Below, piece by piece: positions 1 through 6,456 of a stretch of DNA of 6,456 nucleotides. How positions within the stretch are numbered: position 1 is the first letter of the stretch; each line of letters opens with the position of its first letter. A program made the translations under genes and the position numbers. The stretch comes from Acidocella sp. (lineage in GTDB: Bacteria; Pseudomonadota; Alphaproteobacteria; Acetobacterales; Acetobacteraceae). The stretch is from contig JAQNCU010000177.1 of the NCBI GenBank assembly GCA_029077775.1, positions 1-6,456 on the forward strand, given 5' to 3'. The notes below the pieces were generated by a model. The model had not been told where the DNA came from and made no database searches. It worked only from the letters and a program-made list of their open reading frames with translations.

Positions 1-497
1 GTGCCATTGAAATGGCGCATCCAGGATGCCGCATGAACCTCATATATTGAAAGTGGCTTGTCCAGACCGGGTGGTTGCGTACGGCGCAAAGGTGGTTTGA
101 TGGCGGCGGCTTGTGCTGCCACAATCGAACCCGTAGCAGGCGGAATTTCAGCCTGCCGCGCCATAGGGTCGGCGCGTAGCGGCAGCAGCCCGTTGGGGCC
201 CGTAACTTCGTATTTGTAAATATCACCGGCGCTCATGTGAGAGATAAAAATCTCCCAAATGCCTGCGCTGCGCGCACGCATGGAATGGTGTTCACCATTC
301 CAGTTGTTGAAATTTCCGACCACGGCAACCCTGCGCGCATTGGGTGCCCAGAGCGCGAAACGCACACCGGGCTGACCATCAACGGTCACACATTGCGCCC
401 CAAGGGACGTTGCAAGGTCACGATGTCGACCTTCGCCGATCAGGTAAAGATCATAATCTGACAACAAATCGGTGGTTGCGATGCCGGGGTCAGACAT
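1..497 (-). CDS. glgB: 1,4-α-glucan branching enzyme GlgB, N-terminal part (3' end beyond the window)
   Basis: Cytoplasmic enzyme that cuts α-1,4-glucan chains and rejoins them as α-1,6 branches; here it would branch the linear glucan made by GlgE. I translated 165 codons from the ATG at 497-495. Residues 16-28 (DLYLIGEGRHRDL) match the stretch just before the CBM48 module. CBM48 follows at about 43-120, with RFALWAPNARRVAVVGNFNNW at 46-66 and a GIWEIFI strand at 79-85. The conserved SIYEVH at 150-155 opens the linker to the GH13 barrel, which lies outside the window with all catalytic residues. The start is well fixed: a GGAGA ribosome site lies 6 nt upstream, and an in-frame TAA at 515-513 excludes a longer protein. 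The extra N1 domain of about 100 residues found in E. coli GlgB is therefore absent. The gene overlaps the end of treS-mak by 8 nt. The family assignment is firm; the completeness of the gene is unknown. Confidence 0.93.
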   Translation of the reverse strand, partial: MSDPGIATTDLLSDYDLYLIGEGRHRDLATSLGAQCVTVDGQPGVRFALWAPNARRVAVVGNFNNWNGEHHSMRARSAGIWEIFISHMSAGDIYKYEVTGPNGLLPLRADPMARQAEIPPATGSIVAAQAAAIKPPLRRTQPPGLDKPLSIYEVHAASWMRHFNG

Positions 498-3400
498 GTG
501 CTGTCTCCGGTGTTAAGTGCAAAATGTGGGCGGCGATTTCTGCAAAGCCGCGCAGGGGAATGCCGAGCCAGGCTGGGCGGTTGGCCGCCTCATAACAGAT
601 TTCGTAGGCGGATTTCTCCAACAGAAATAAATCGAGCAGTGATCCGGCACCGGCCTTTGGCGTTATCCAGCGCGGCCGCGCCGCTTCTTCCACCGTGTAA
701 TAGGCCTCAAGGAACCGGGCGGACATCTCGTCGACAAAGCGACGAAGTGTGGCATCCGAGGCCGGGTTTGAGACGGCGGGTGCCGAGATATTCGACATCC
801 GCGCCGCCGCCGCCGCGTATTGAAACGAGCGCAAGAGCCCCGCGACATCGCGCAGCGGTGAATTTTTGGCGCGACGCGCAGCGACGGGTTTGGCTGGTTC
901 ACCCTCGAAATCAATGATGTAGGCGTCGCCGGTCGCAAAAAGAACCTGGCCGAGATGGAAATCCCCGTGAATGCGGGTTTGTAGCATTCCCAAGCCACCT
1001 GCCGCGAGGCCCGCGAGCCGGCCGAGGATTGCGTCGTGGTTGGCAAGCACAAAAGTGGCCGCGCTGCGCGTGATATCATCTGGCCATGTTGAAACGCTTT
1101 GTAAATTCTCGATGGCGAGTGTAATTTGAGCGGCCGCCTGTGCGGCCCAGCCTTTGGTATCTTCAGCGGTGACGATCACTGGCGTGAAGGCGTCGTCAGC
1201 ACTCGGCTTGGCCAGAACCGCATGCAGTTCCGCAAGGCGCACGCCCATGGCCGCTGCGAAGCTGGCATAGTTCGCCAAGGCATCTGTTTCATCAGCGCCC
1301 GTTTTTTCGCCGACACTCATGGCGTCACCAAAGCGCGAGAGGTAATTGAGTGTCCATTGCCAGGCATCACCCTGGTTAAACACAAAGCGTTGCGCAACGA
1401 TCATGGTGTGGCTGCCGCCATTTGCGGCAATGCGGGTGACTTCGCCCAAGAGTGGCGGCGTGTTGGCATAGCCCTGTTCGGTCAGATGGCGAACCATCTC
1501 GACCTCCGGGTTGATACCCATCATCACGCGCCGGATGATCTTCATGATGATAAGATTTCCGACAATGAGCGAACTGTTCGATTGTTCGGCGGAAAGTCGC
1601 CTGATTTCCGGGCTTTCAGGAAGGTCGATCAGGTCCAATTGGCTGGTTGGTGTGCAGCGCACTTCACCCTCGCTCACCGCGATTACAGTACGCGCGCGCA
1701 GGGCACGAATGAGCCCGAGCGGCAACGAGTCCAGCGAGAAGGCGTCGGTGAGATGGCCCATGACGCGCCCCTGGCGGATACGCGCCAAAGCCAATTGCTG
1801 TGAAAGTGCCGAACTGGTGTTATCCCAGGCAATGCCGAGCGGAAGTTGGTATAGCTCGGTCCGTCCGGCCAGTTCTACTTCGACCTCGGTCAGCAATATA
1901 TCCATCGTCCGGCCGGGAATACGGTCTGTGCGCACCAGCCTCGTTGCATTCATGATCTGGTCTTTTGACGCGAACCACCGGCGGCGCATCAGATAACCGG
2001 GAAGAGCGTCTTCCTCGATGATTTTGCGCGATACCGGGGTGAGGATATCTTGCAGACCTTCGCGAACAACGAGTGTTGCGAGTTCCGGCAGCGGTTCTGG
2101 CGGGCGTATGTGCCAGGGTGGCAGGGCGGCCTCGGCTGCCAGAATGAACCAATAAAACCCATAAGGTGGCAGGGTGAACAGGTATGATAGCTGCCCGATC
2201 GGCGGGAAAGCCGACCCACCGACAAGATCAACAGGTACGCAGCCCGCAAAGGCGGAGAGGTCAAGTTCAACCGCTTGGGCGGTGCGTGCGACATTATATA
2301 TACAGAGGATATTTTCCTGATCGCCCGCATCTGATGTGTGACTGCGTAAATACGCGAGAACCTTGCGGTTGCCTGGATACAGGAATTGCTGCGTCCCCCG
2401 GCCAAAGGCCTGGTGGCGCTTGCGCACCGCGAGCATCCGGCGGGTCCAGTTCAGTAATGAATGCTGGTCGTCGGATTGCGCCTCGACATTCACGGCATTG
2501 AAGCCATAAATCGGGTCCATGACTGGCGGCAGTACAAGGTCTGCGGGCGGGCAGCGGGAGAAGCCGCCATTGCGGTCGGGTGACCATTGCATGGGGGTGC
2601 GCACACCATCGCGGTCGCCAAGATGGATGTTGTCGCCCATGCCAATTTCGTCGCCATAATAAATAACCGGAGTGCCTGGCATCGACAGCAGCAAGCCGTT
2701 CATCAGCTCAATACGCCGCCGGTCATGTTCCATCAAAGGTGCAAGGCGGCGGCGGATGCCGAGATTTATGCGGGCCCGGCGATCGGCCGCATAGGTGTTC
2801 CAGAGATAATCACGCTCAGAATCAGTCACCATTTCCAACGTTAGTTCATCGTGATTACGCAGAAAAATCGCCCATTGGCAGGTCTCAGGGATGGCAGGCG
2901 TTTGGCGCATGATGTCAGTGATCGGAAACCTGTCCTCCTGCGCGATCGCCATATACATGCGTGGCATGAGCGGGAAATGAAACGACATATGGCATTCATC
3001 ACCGGCCCCGAAATATTGCTGTGCGTCCTCGGGCCATTGATTGGCTTCCGCCAGCAACATCCGTCCTGGGGCATGTTCGTTCAAGGCGGTGCGAATTTTT
3101 TTCAGGATATCATGGGTTTCAGCAAGATTCTCGTTATTTGTGCCATCGCGCTCGATCAGATACGGCACTGCATCCAACCGCAGCCCGTCTACGCCGAGGT
3201 CAAGCCAGAACCGCATGATGTTTAACACTTCCTCAACCACGCGTGGATTGTCGAAGTTCAGATCGGGCTGGTGGGAGAAGAAGCGATGCCAGTAAAAAGC
3301 TTTTGCTGTATCGTCCCAGGTCCAGTTTGATTTTTCTGTATCCACGAAAATAATCCGTGTACCGGCATATTTCTGATCGCTGTCTGACCAGACGTAATAA

Positions 3401-3807
3401 TTTCGAGCAGCAGACCCCGGCTTGGCCGAACGGGCACGCTGGAACCATGGATGCTGGTCTGACGTGTGGTTGATCACGAGTTCGGTAATAACGCGAATGT
3501 CGCGCTTATGCGCCTCGGTTACAAAACGGCGAATATCCGCCATGGACCCATATTCCGGGTGGACATTGCGATAATCGGCGATGTCGTAGCCGTCATCACG
3601 CCGAGGAGACGGATAAAACGGCAATAGCCAGATGGCATTGACGCCAAGCCCCGCGATATAATCAAGTTTTTCTATGAGTCCTGGGAAATCACCCACACCG
3701 TCATTGTTTGAATCAAAAAAAGATTTTATGTGAACCTGATAGATAACCGCATCTTTGTACCAAAGTGGATCACGTCCGTCCGCGGCGAAAGATTTCTTCG
3801 ACATCAT
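490..3807 (-). CDS. treS: Trehalose synthase-maltokinase fusion protein (TreS-Mak)
   Basis: Bifunctional cytoplasmic protein of 1105 residues. The N-terminal half (about 12-560) is a GH13 trehalose synthase that interconverts trehalose and maltose; the C-terminal half (about 595-1105) is a maltokinase that makes maltose 1-phosphate with ATP. TreS evidence: DPLWYKDAVIYQVHIKSF near the start, nucleophile D212 in GLRLDAVPY, acid/base E254 in LLAEANQW, and D320 in RNHDELTLEMV. Maltokinase evidence: probable ATP-site lysine K756 in LIIMKIIRR, catalytic D949 in HGDFHLGQ, metal-binding IDFEGEPAKP at 965-974, and SPLRDVAGLLRSF at 983-995. The length fits known proteobacterial fusions, and no frameshift separates the halves. 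The ATG overlaps the glgE stop as ATGA; a second ATG follows at 3804. In actinobacteria the two activities are separate proteins that form a complex, so the fusion fixes them at 1:1. Its product feeds GlgE, encoded just upstream. The direction trehalose to glucan is inferred from the operon. Confidence 0.96.
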   Translation of the reverse strand: MMSKKSFAADGRDPLWYKDAVIYQVHIKSFFDSNNDGVGDFPGLIEKLDYIAGLGVNAIWLLPFYPSPRRDDGYDIADYRNVHPEYGSMADIRRFVTEAHKRDIRVITELVINHTSDQHPWFQRARSAKPGSAARNYYVWSDSDQKYAGTRIIFVDTEKSNWTWDDTAKAFYWHRFFSHQPDLNFDNPRVVEEVLNIMRFWLDLGVDGLRLDAVPYLIERDGTNNENLAETHDILKKIRTALNEHAPGRMLLAEANQWPEDAQQYFGAGDECHMSFHFPLMPRMYMAIAQEDRFPITDIMRQTPAIPETCQWAIFLRNHDELTLEMVTDSERDYLWNTYAADRRARINLGIRRRLAPLMEHDRRRIELMNGLLLSMPGTPVIYYGDEIGMGDNIHLGDRDGVRTPMQWSPDRNGGFSRCPPADLVLPPVMDPIYGFNAVNVEAQSDDQHSLLNWTRRMLAVRKRHQAFGRGTQQFLYPGNRKVLAYLRSHTSDAGDQENILCIYNVARTAQAVELDLSAFAGCVPVDLVGGSAFPPIGQLSYLFTLPPYGFYWFILAAEAALPPWHIRPPEPLPELATLVVREGLQDILTPVSRKIIEEDALPGYLMRRRWFASKDQIMNATRLVRTDRIPGRTMDILLTEVEVELAGRTELYQLPLGIAWDNTSSALSQQLALARIRQGRVMGHLTDAFSLDSLPLGLIRALRARTVIAVSEGEVRCTPTSQLDLIDLPESPEIRRLSAEQSNSSLIVGNLIIMKIIRRVMMGINPEVEMVRHLTEQGYANTPPLLGEVTRIAANGGSHTMIVAQRFVFNQGDAWQWTLNYLSRFGDAMSVGEKTGADETDALANYASFAAAMGVRLAELHAVLAKPSADDAFTPVIVTAEDTKGWAAQAAAQITLAIENLQSVSTWPDDITRSAATFVLANHDAILGRLAGLAAGGLGMLQTRIHGDFHLGQVLFATGDAYIIDFEGEPAKPVAARRAKNSPLRDVAGLLRSFQYAAAAARMSNISAPAVSNPASDATLRRFVDEMSARFLEAYYTVEEAARPRWITPKAGAGSLLDLFLLEKSAYEICYEAANRPAWLGIPLRGFAEIAAHILHLTPETAHV
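504..508 (-). promoter_or_regulatory. Ribosome binding site for glgB
   Basis: GGAGA on the minus strand, 6 nt before the glgB ATG at 497. It lies inside the last codons of treS-mak and supports this start. Its position suggests glgB is translated by ribosomes arriving from treS-mak, by new initiation, or both. Confidence 0.7.
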
Positions 3808-5792
3808 GAATCCAAAGCTTTGGGGTTACTGATCCGCCAGATAAAAAACGTTCGCAAATTAGGGTCGATCAGAATTGTCTGAAATTTTCCATACCAGGTG
3901 AATGCGATATCCGACATTAGATCCTCGACGGCGATGGCACCATGATCATCGATACCAAAGCGCCAAAGCGGAATTTCAATTTGAGCCGCTTCCGCGTTAA
4001 ACGGATCGAGATTAACCGCGATGAGAAGGGTGTTTCCATTGCTGGAAAATTTTCGAAAATACAGGATATTTTTGTTGTTCGTGGTCAGAAACTCAATATT
4101 CAGATGCGATTGCAGGGCCCTATTTTCGCGTCTGATACGGTTTAGCTTGGAAATCTCAGCTACAATATTCCCGGCACGATTATAATCCCATGATTTTAGC
4201 GTATATTTTTCGGAATCATCATATTCCTCGCGGCCAGGCAACGCGGTCGCCTCGCATAACTCAAAGCCGTTATAAACGCCCCATAGACCCGACAATGTCG
4301 CACCCAATACAGCGCGGATCAGATGGCCGTTGCGCCCTGATGTTTGCAAAAAACGCGGGTTTATATCCGGCGTGTTCACAAAAAAATGCGGTCTGAAATA
4401 GTCGCGCATCGGCGATGTTGTAAGCTCAGTCAGATAGGTCTCGATTTCTTCCTTGGTATTCCGCCACGTGAAATAAGTGTATGATTGTGAAAATCCGACC
4501 TTAGCCAGATGACACATTATTTTGGGACGGGTGAACGCTTCAGCGAGAAAAAGAACATCCGGGTGTCGACCGCGAATATCGGCGATCATCCACTCCCAGA
4601 AGGGGAAGGGCTTGGTGTGCGGGTTATCCACGCGAAACAGCCTGATACCTTGATCAACCCAATATTGCACGATATCTCGCAGGGCCAGCCATAATGACGG
4701 CTGTGCGCCGGGGGCGTAGAAATCTACATTCACGATGTCCTGATATTTTTTTGGCGGATTTTCAGCATAGCGTAACGAGCCGTCGGGCCGCCAGTCAAAC
4801 CACTCCGGATGAGCGGTCAACCAGGGGTGGTCAGGCGCGCATTGGATTGCGAAATCCAGTGCCAATGCGATACCTAAGTTAGCCGCCGCATCCCGAAGTC
4901 GGCGGAAATCCTCAATCGTGCCAAGTTGTGGGTGAATGGCATCGTGTCCGCCTTCTGAAGCGCCGATGGCATACGGGCTGCCTGGGTCATTCGGCGCTGG
5001 CGTCAGGGTGTTGTTGCGGCCTTTGCGGTTGAGCCGGCCGATGGGGTGAATGGGGGGGAAATACAGGACATCGAAACCCATTTCCGAAATTCGGGGTAAC
5101 TGGCCGATCACGTCGTCGAACGTTCCGTGATGGGTGGGATCCGCACTCTGGCTGCGCGGAAAAATTTCATACCAGCTGGCAAAGCAGGCATTCTGAGGCT
5201 CGGCATCGACGATGACCGGGTGAGAGGTTGCGGCGAATTTTTTGAGATCAGCCTGCTGCATCAGCAAACGCGTATTTTCATCCAGCAGCATGGTCCGCCG
5301 CGTGTCAGGATCGGCGGCATCGAGAGACTCCAGTAAAATCGTCAGACTTGATTTGAGGGCACCCCGCTGCGCCGCCATCGCTTGCTTGACCAACGCGATG
5401 CCCTCCAGCATCTCGAGTTCGGTGGGGATACCCGCGTCATGCTTCTTGGAGAGTTCATCAACGAAGCTTCCAAAAAAATCCTTCCACGCATGGATAACAA
5501 AGACGTACCGGCCAATCACCGTTAATGGAAATTCGCCCCCCCATCGGTCATTGCCGATTGGACCCAGCGTGGCTCTTTCAAAATTCTTACTCGTTTCGGG
5601 GCGGAATAAAATCTCAGCGGCCAGCAGGTCGTGACCATCAGCGAGAAGGTCGGCTTGGACGTTTACAGTCTCGCCAACAATAAACCGTGCGGGATATTGC
5701 CCGCAATCGACCTGAGGCGTGATTCCGTCAATGGAGATTCTCGCCGCATTGCCCCCCGTAACTGACATTTTTCTGGATGACGAGAATTTCAT
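3804..5792 (-). CDS. glgE: α-1,4-glucan:maltose-1-phosphate maltosyltransferase GlgE
   Basis: GH13_3 enzyme that moves the maltosyl unit of maltose 1-phosphate to the non-reducing end of an α-1,4-glucan, releasing phosphate; cytoplasmic. At 662 residues it is close to the Streptomyces enzyme (about 675). The N-terminal β-sandwich domain spans about 18-120 (VDCGQYPARFIVGE, ADGHDLLAAEILFRP). A helical region follows, and the barrel starts near 205 (SWYEIFPRS, FPPIHPIGRLNRKGRNN). The catalytic residues are present: nucleophile D389 in LFRVDNPHTKP, acid/base E418 in FLAEAFTRPK, and D476 in FVNTPDINP. These fall within a few residues of D394, E423 and D480 of Streptomyces GlgE. A C-terminal β domain covers about 560-655. 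It is the first operon gene and overlaps treS-mak by 4 nt. The start at 5792 is favoured by a GAGA site 7 nt upstream. A second ATG at codon 9 (5768) has no visible ribosome site but lies nearer the conserved fold. The last 120 codons are AT-richer than the rest. Confidence 0.96.
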   Translation of the reverse strand: MKFSSSRKMSVTGGNAARISIDGITPQVDCGQYPARFIVGETVNVQADLLADGHDLLAAEILFRPETSKNFERATLGPIGNDRWGGEFPLTVIGRYVFVIHAWKDFFGSFVDELSKKHDAGIPTELEMLEGIALVKQAMAAQRGALKSSLTILLESLDAADPDTRRTMLLDENTRLLMQQADLKKFAATSHPVIVDAEPQNACFASWYEIFPRSQSADPTHHGTFDDVIGQLPRISEMGFDVLYFPPIHPIGRLNRKGRNNTLTPAPNDPGSPYAIGASEGGHDAIHPQLGTIEDFRRLRDAAANLGIALALDFAIQCAPDHPWLTAHPEWFDWRPDGSLRYAENPPKKYQDIVNVDFYAPGAQPSLWLALRDIVQYWVDQGIRLFRVDNPHTKPFPFWEWMIADIRGRHPDVLFLAEAFTRPKIMCHLAKVGFSQSYTYFTWRNTKEEIETYLTELTTSPMRDYFRPHFFVNTPDINPRFLQTSGRNGHLIRAVLGATLSGLWGVYNGFELCEATALPGREEYDDSEKYTLKSWDYNRAGNIVAEISKLNRIRRENRALQSHLNIEFLTTNNKNILYFRKFSSNGNTLLIAVNLDPFNAEAAQIEIPLWRFGIDDHGAIAVEDLMSDIAFTWYGKFQTILIDPNLRTFFIWRISNPKALDS
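3811..3814 (-). promoter_or_regulatory. Weak ribosome binding site at the glgE/treS-mak junction
   Basis: TGGA on the minus strand, inside the last codons of glgE. It sits only 3 nt from the first treS ATG (3807-3805) but 6 nt from the second in-frame ATG (3804-3802). On spacing alone the second ATG may be the main start, giving a protein one residue shorter. With so weak a site, coupling through the ATGA overlap probably carries much of the translation. Confidence 0.35.
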
Positions 5793-5799
5793 ACACTCG

Positions 5800-5803
5800 T
5801 CTC
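5800..5803 (-). promoter_or_regulatory. Probable ribosome binding site for glgE
   Basis: GAGA on the minus strand, 7 nt before the ATG at 5792, within a purine-rich stretch that also has a GAG 3 nt from the ATG. It is modest, but better than anything in front of the alternative ATG at 5768. A run of seven T (minus strand, 5813-5807) lies just upstream. Confidence 0.45.
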
Positions 5804-6106
5804 ACGAAAAAAACTTTTCTCGTCATTGATATCATGAGGCTGCGCGATGGATGAGTAAATAAAGCGTCTGGACCAGGATCTCATCTTTATTCAGATTGGT
5901 ACAGCAATCTGCCGTTCAACCCAAACTTACAAATTTTCAATAAGATCGTAGTGCAGAGGCGCCAATTTTATGAAATTCAGCTTCATGCTGATTTTTTACC
6001 AAGAAAGCGCCATAGCTTTAAAAGCACGCGTAGGGCGAACAGATCTATCGCCCAGCATTAAACCGTGGTGACAAAAAAAGACCGTATTTGGGGTATTTTT
6101 CAATTT

Positions 6107-6133
6107 CCCAGAGACGCAGGGCAGTCTCTCGGG
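6107..6133 (-). terminator. Hairpin after the right-edge gene, possible weak terminator
   Basis: Inverted repeat AGAGAC / GTCTCT with an 8-nt loop, extended by CCC/GGG across one bulged base, giving about 9 base pairs. It begins 73 nt past the stop codon of the gene ending at 6207, where a terminator would be expected. No T tract follows directly; the nearest run is seven T on the minus strand at 6079-6073, 27 nt further. It is therefore not a canonical intrinsic terminator and could be only an mRNA 3'-end stem. Confidence 0.25.
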
Positions 6134-6206
6134 GGGTATGCAAGGCTGCGTACAGAGCAGGGGAGCAAGACCGTGCCGATCAATCCAAGTTAATTTGTCG
6201 AATTCG

Positions 6207-6456
6207 TCATGCCGTCACGGCCCGACCCTCGCGTAACAGGTTTTGAAGTTGTCTGACGGCGGTTTCGGCAGCCATGGCGGCGTTACGGATGTTTTTTTCA
6301 TCGTGATATTGCGCAGAGCGCAATAAATCCATGAACTGTCTGAGTGCGCTATCGGGAAGGGTGTCACTCGGCACACGCATCCATTCTGGTGTCGCCCGGT
6401 CTGCCGCTTGTGACCCAACAAATTCGAAACCTATACGATTACCCATGGCCCAGCGC
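6207..6456 (-). CDS. C-terminal part of an uncharacterised protein, possibly PilZ-domain
   Basis: The frame is open from the right edge to a TGA at 6209-6207, giving 82 residues with no stop before the edge. The gene probably starts outside the window, although an ATG at 6446 is also possible. The first visible residues, RWAMGNRIGFEFVGS, resemble the last β-strands of PilZ domains, in which a tryptophan turn leads into an IGxEF strand. PilZ proteins bind cyclic di-GMP, but the RxxxR and (D/N)xSxxG ligand motifs would lie upstream and cannot be seen here. The remaining 65 or so residues look polar and helical (ALRQFMDLLRSAQ, AAMAAETAVRQLQNLLREG), with no signal peptide or membrane segment. The gene is co-directional with glgE but 414 nt away, so it is probably a separate unit. 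That the frame is coding is likely; the PilZ assignment is tentative. Confidence 0.5.
   Translation of the reverse strand, partial: RWAMGNRIGFEFVGSQAADRATPEWMRVPSDTLPDSALRQFMDLLRSAQYHDEKNIRNAAMAAETAVRQLQNLLREGRAVTA

Larger units (their letters stand above)
5793..6206 (-). promoter_or_regulatory. AT-rich intergenic region that should hold the glgE operon promoter
   Basis: This 414 nt stretch has no convincing gene on either strand. Because glgE, treS-mak and glgB overlap, their promoter most likely lies here (inference). The part nearest glgE is AT-rich: about 35% GC at 5881-5940 and 38% at 5941-6000 by hand count. I found no strong -35/-10 pair on the minus strand. The best is TTGGCG, 17 nt, TATTGA, ending near 5936, and it is weak. 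An imperfect dyad ATGAA-N7-TTCAT at 5970-5986 and a TGATATCA palindrome at 5827-5834 are possible protein-binding sites without a known match. A hairpin near the distal end is listed separately. Confidence 0.4.

Noticed and set aside
1126..1803. Plus-strand open frame of 225 codons inside treS-mak
   Set aside because: It lies antisense to the conserved kinase half of treS-mak and its translation shows no recognisable domain. Long antisense frames are expected opposite GC-rich genes.
5927..5986. Minus-strand 19-codon frame in the leader (MKLNFIKLAPLHYDLIENL), possible leader peptide
   Set aside because: It has only a weak GGTAA ahead of it, no run of regulatory codons, and no terminator/antiterminator pair after it, so chance is the simpler explanation.
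5977..5997. Plus-strand stem TCAGC/GCTGA followed by six T, terminator-like
   Set aside because: The stem has only 5 base pairs and no plus-strand gene lies upstream in the window, so nothing visible would need it.
6073..6100. Repeated GTATTT beside an A/T run, considered as a terminator or regulator site
   Set aside because: The repeats are direct rather than inverted, so they form no hairpin, and they match no regulator site that I know.
6215..6421. Alternative minus-strand frame of 68 codons at the right edge
   Set aside because: It overlaps the frame ending at 6207 almost fully. That frame stays open to the edge and has a more protein-like, partly recognisable sequence, so this one is taken as a shadow.

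Overview
The window holds a GlgE-pathway (maltose-1-phosphate) α-glucan operon on the minus strand, plus the 3' end of an unrelated gene at the right edge. In transcription order (right to left) it contains: the tail of a possible PilZ-type protein (6456 to 6207, 5' end outside the window); an AT-rich intergenic/leader region of 414 nt (6206 to 5793); glgE (5792 to 3804, complete); a fused trehalose synthase-maltokinase gene, treS-mak (3807 to 490, complete); and the first 165 codons of glgB (497 to the left edge, 3' part outside the window).

The three pathway genes overlap end to start: glgE/treS-mak by 4 nt (ATGA) and treS-mak/glgB by 8 nt. This implies one transcript and probable translational coupling. 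Together they encode a route from trehalose to branched α-glucan. TreS isomerises trehalose to maltose, the fused maltokinase makes maltose 1-phosphate with ATP, GlgE adds the maltosyl unit to an α-1,4-glucan, and GlgB introduces α-1,6 branches. All catalytic residues expected in GlgE, TreS and Mak are present, so the system looks intact. GlgB is cut by the window edge before its catalytic residues.

The organism is most likely a proteobacterium (Pseudomonadota), because the gene order and the TreS-Mak fusion are common there, whereas actinobacteria usually keep treS and pep2/mak separate. A lean toward Alphaproteobacteria is only an impression. GC content is uneven: by hand count about 65% in a sample of the mak domain (661-720), about 43% across the 3' end of glgE (3841-4200), and about 35-38% in the leader (5881-6000).

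The window reads mainly as a well-understood pathway. I see no mobile element, CRISPR array, tRNA or rRNA, and no clear undescribed system. The points worth a second look are the GlgB start, which leaves no room for the N1 domain; the tandem ATG codons at the glgE/treS junction; the AT-rich leader; the compositional dip at the end of glgE; and the partial right-edge gene.
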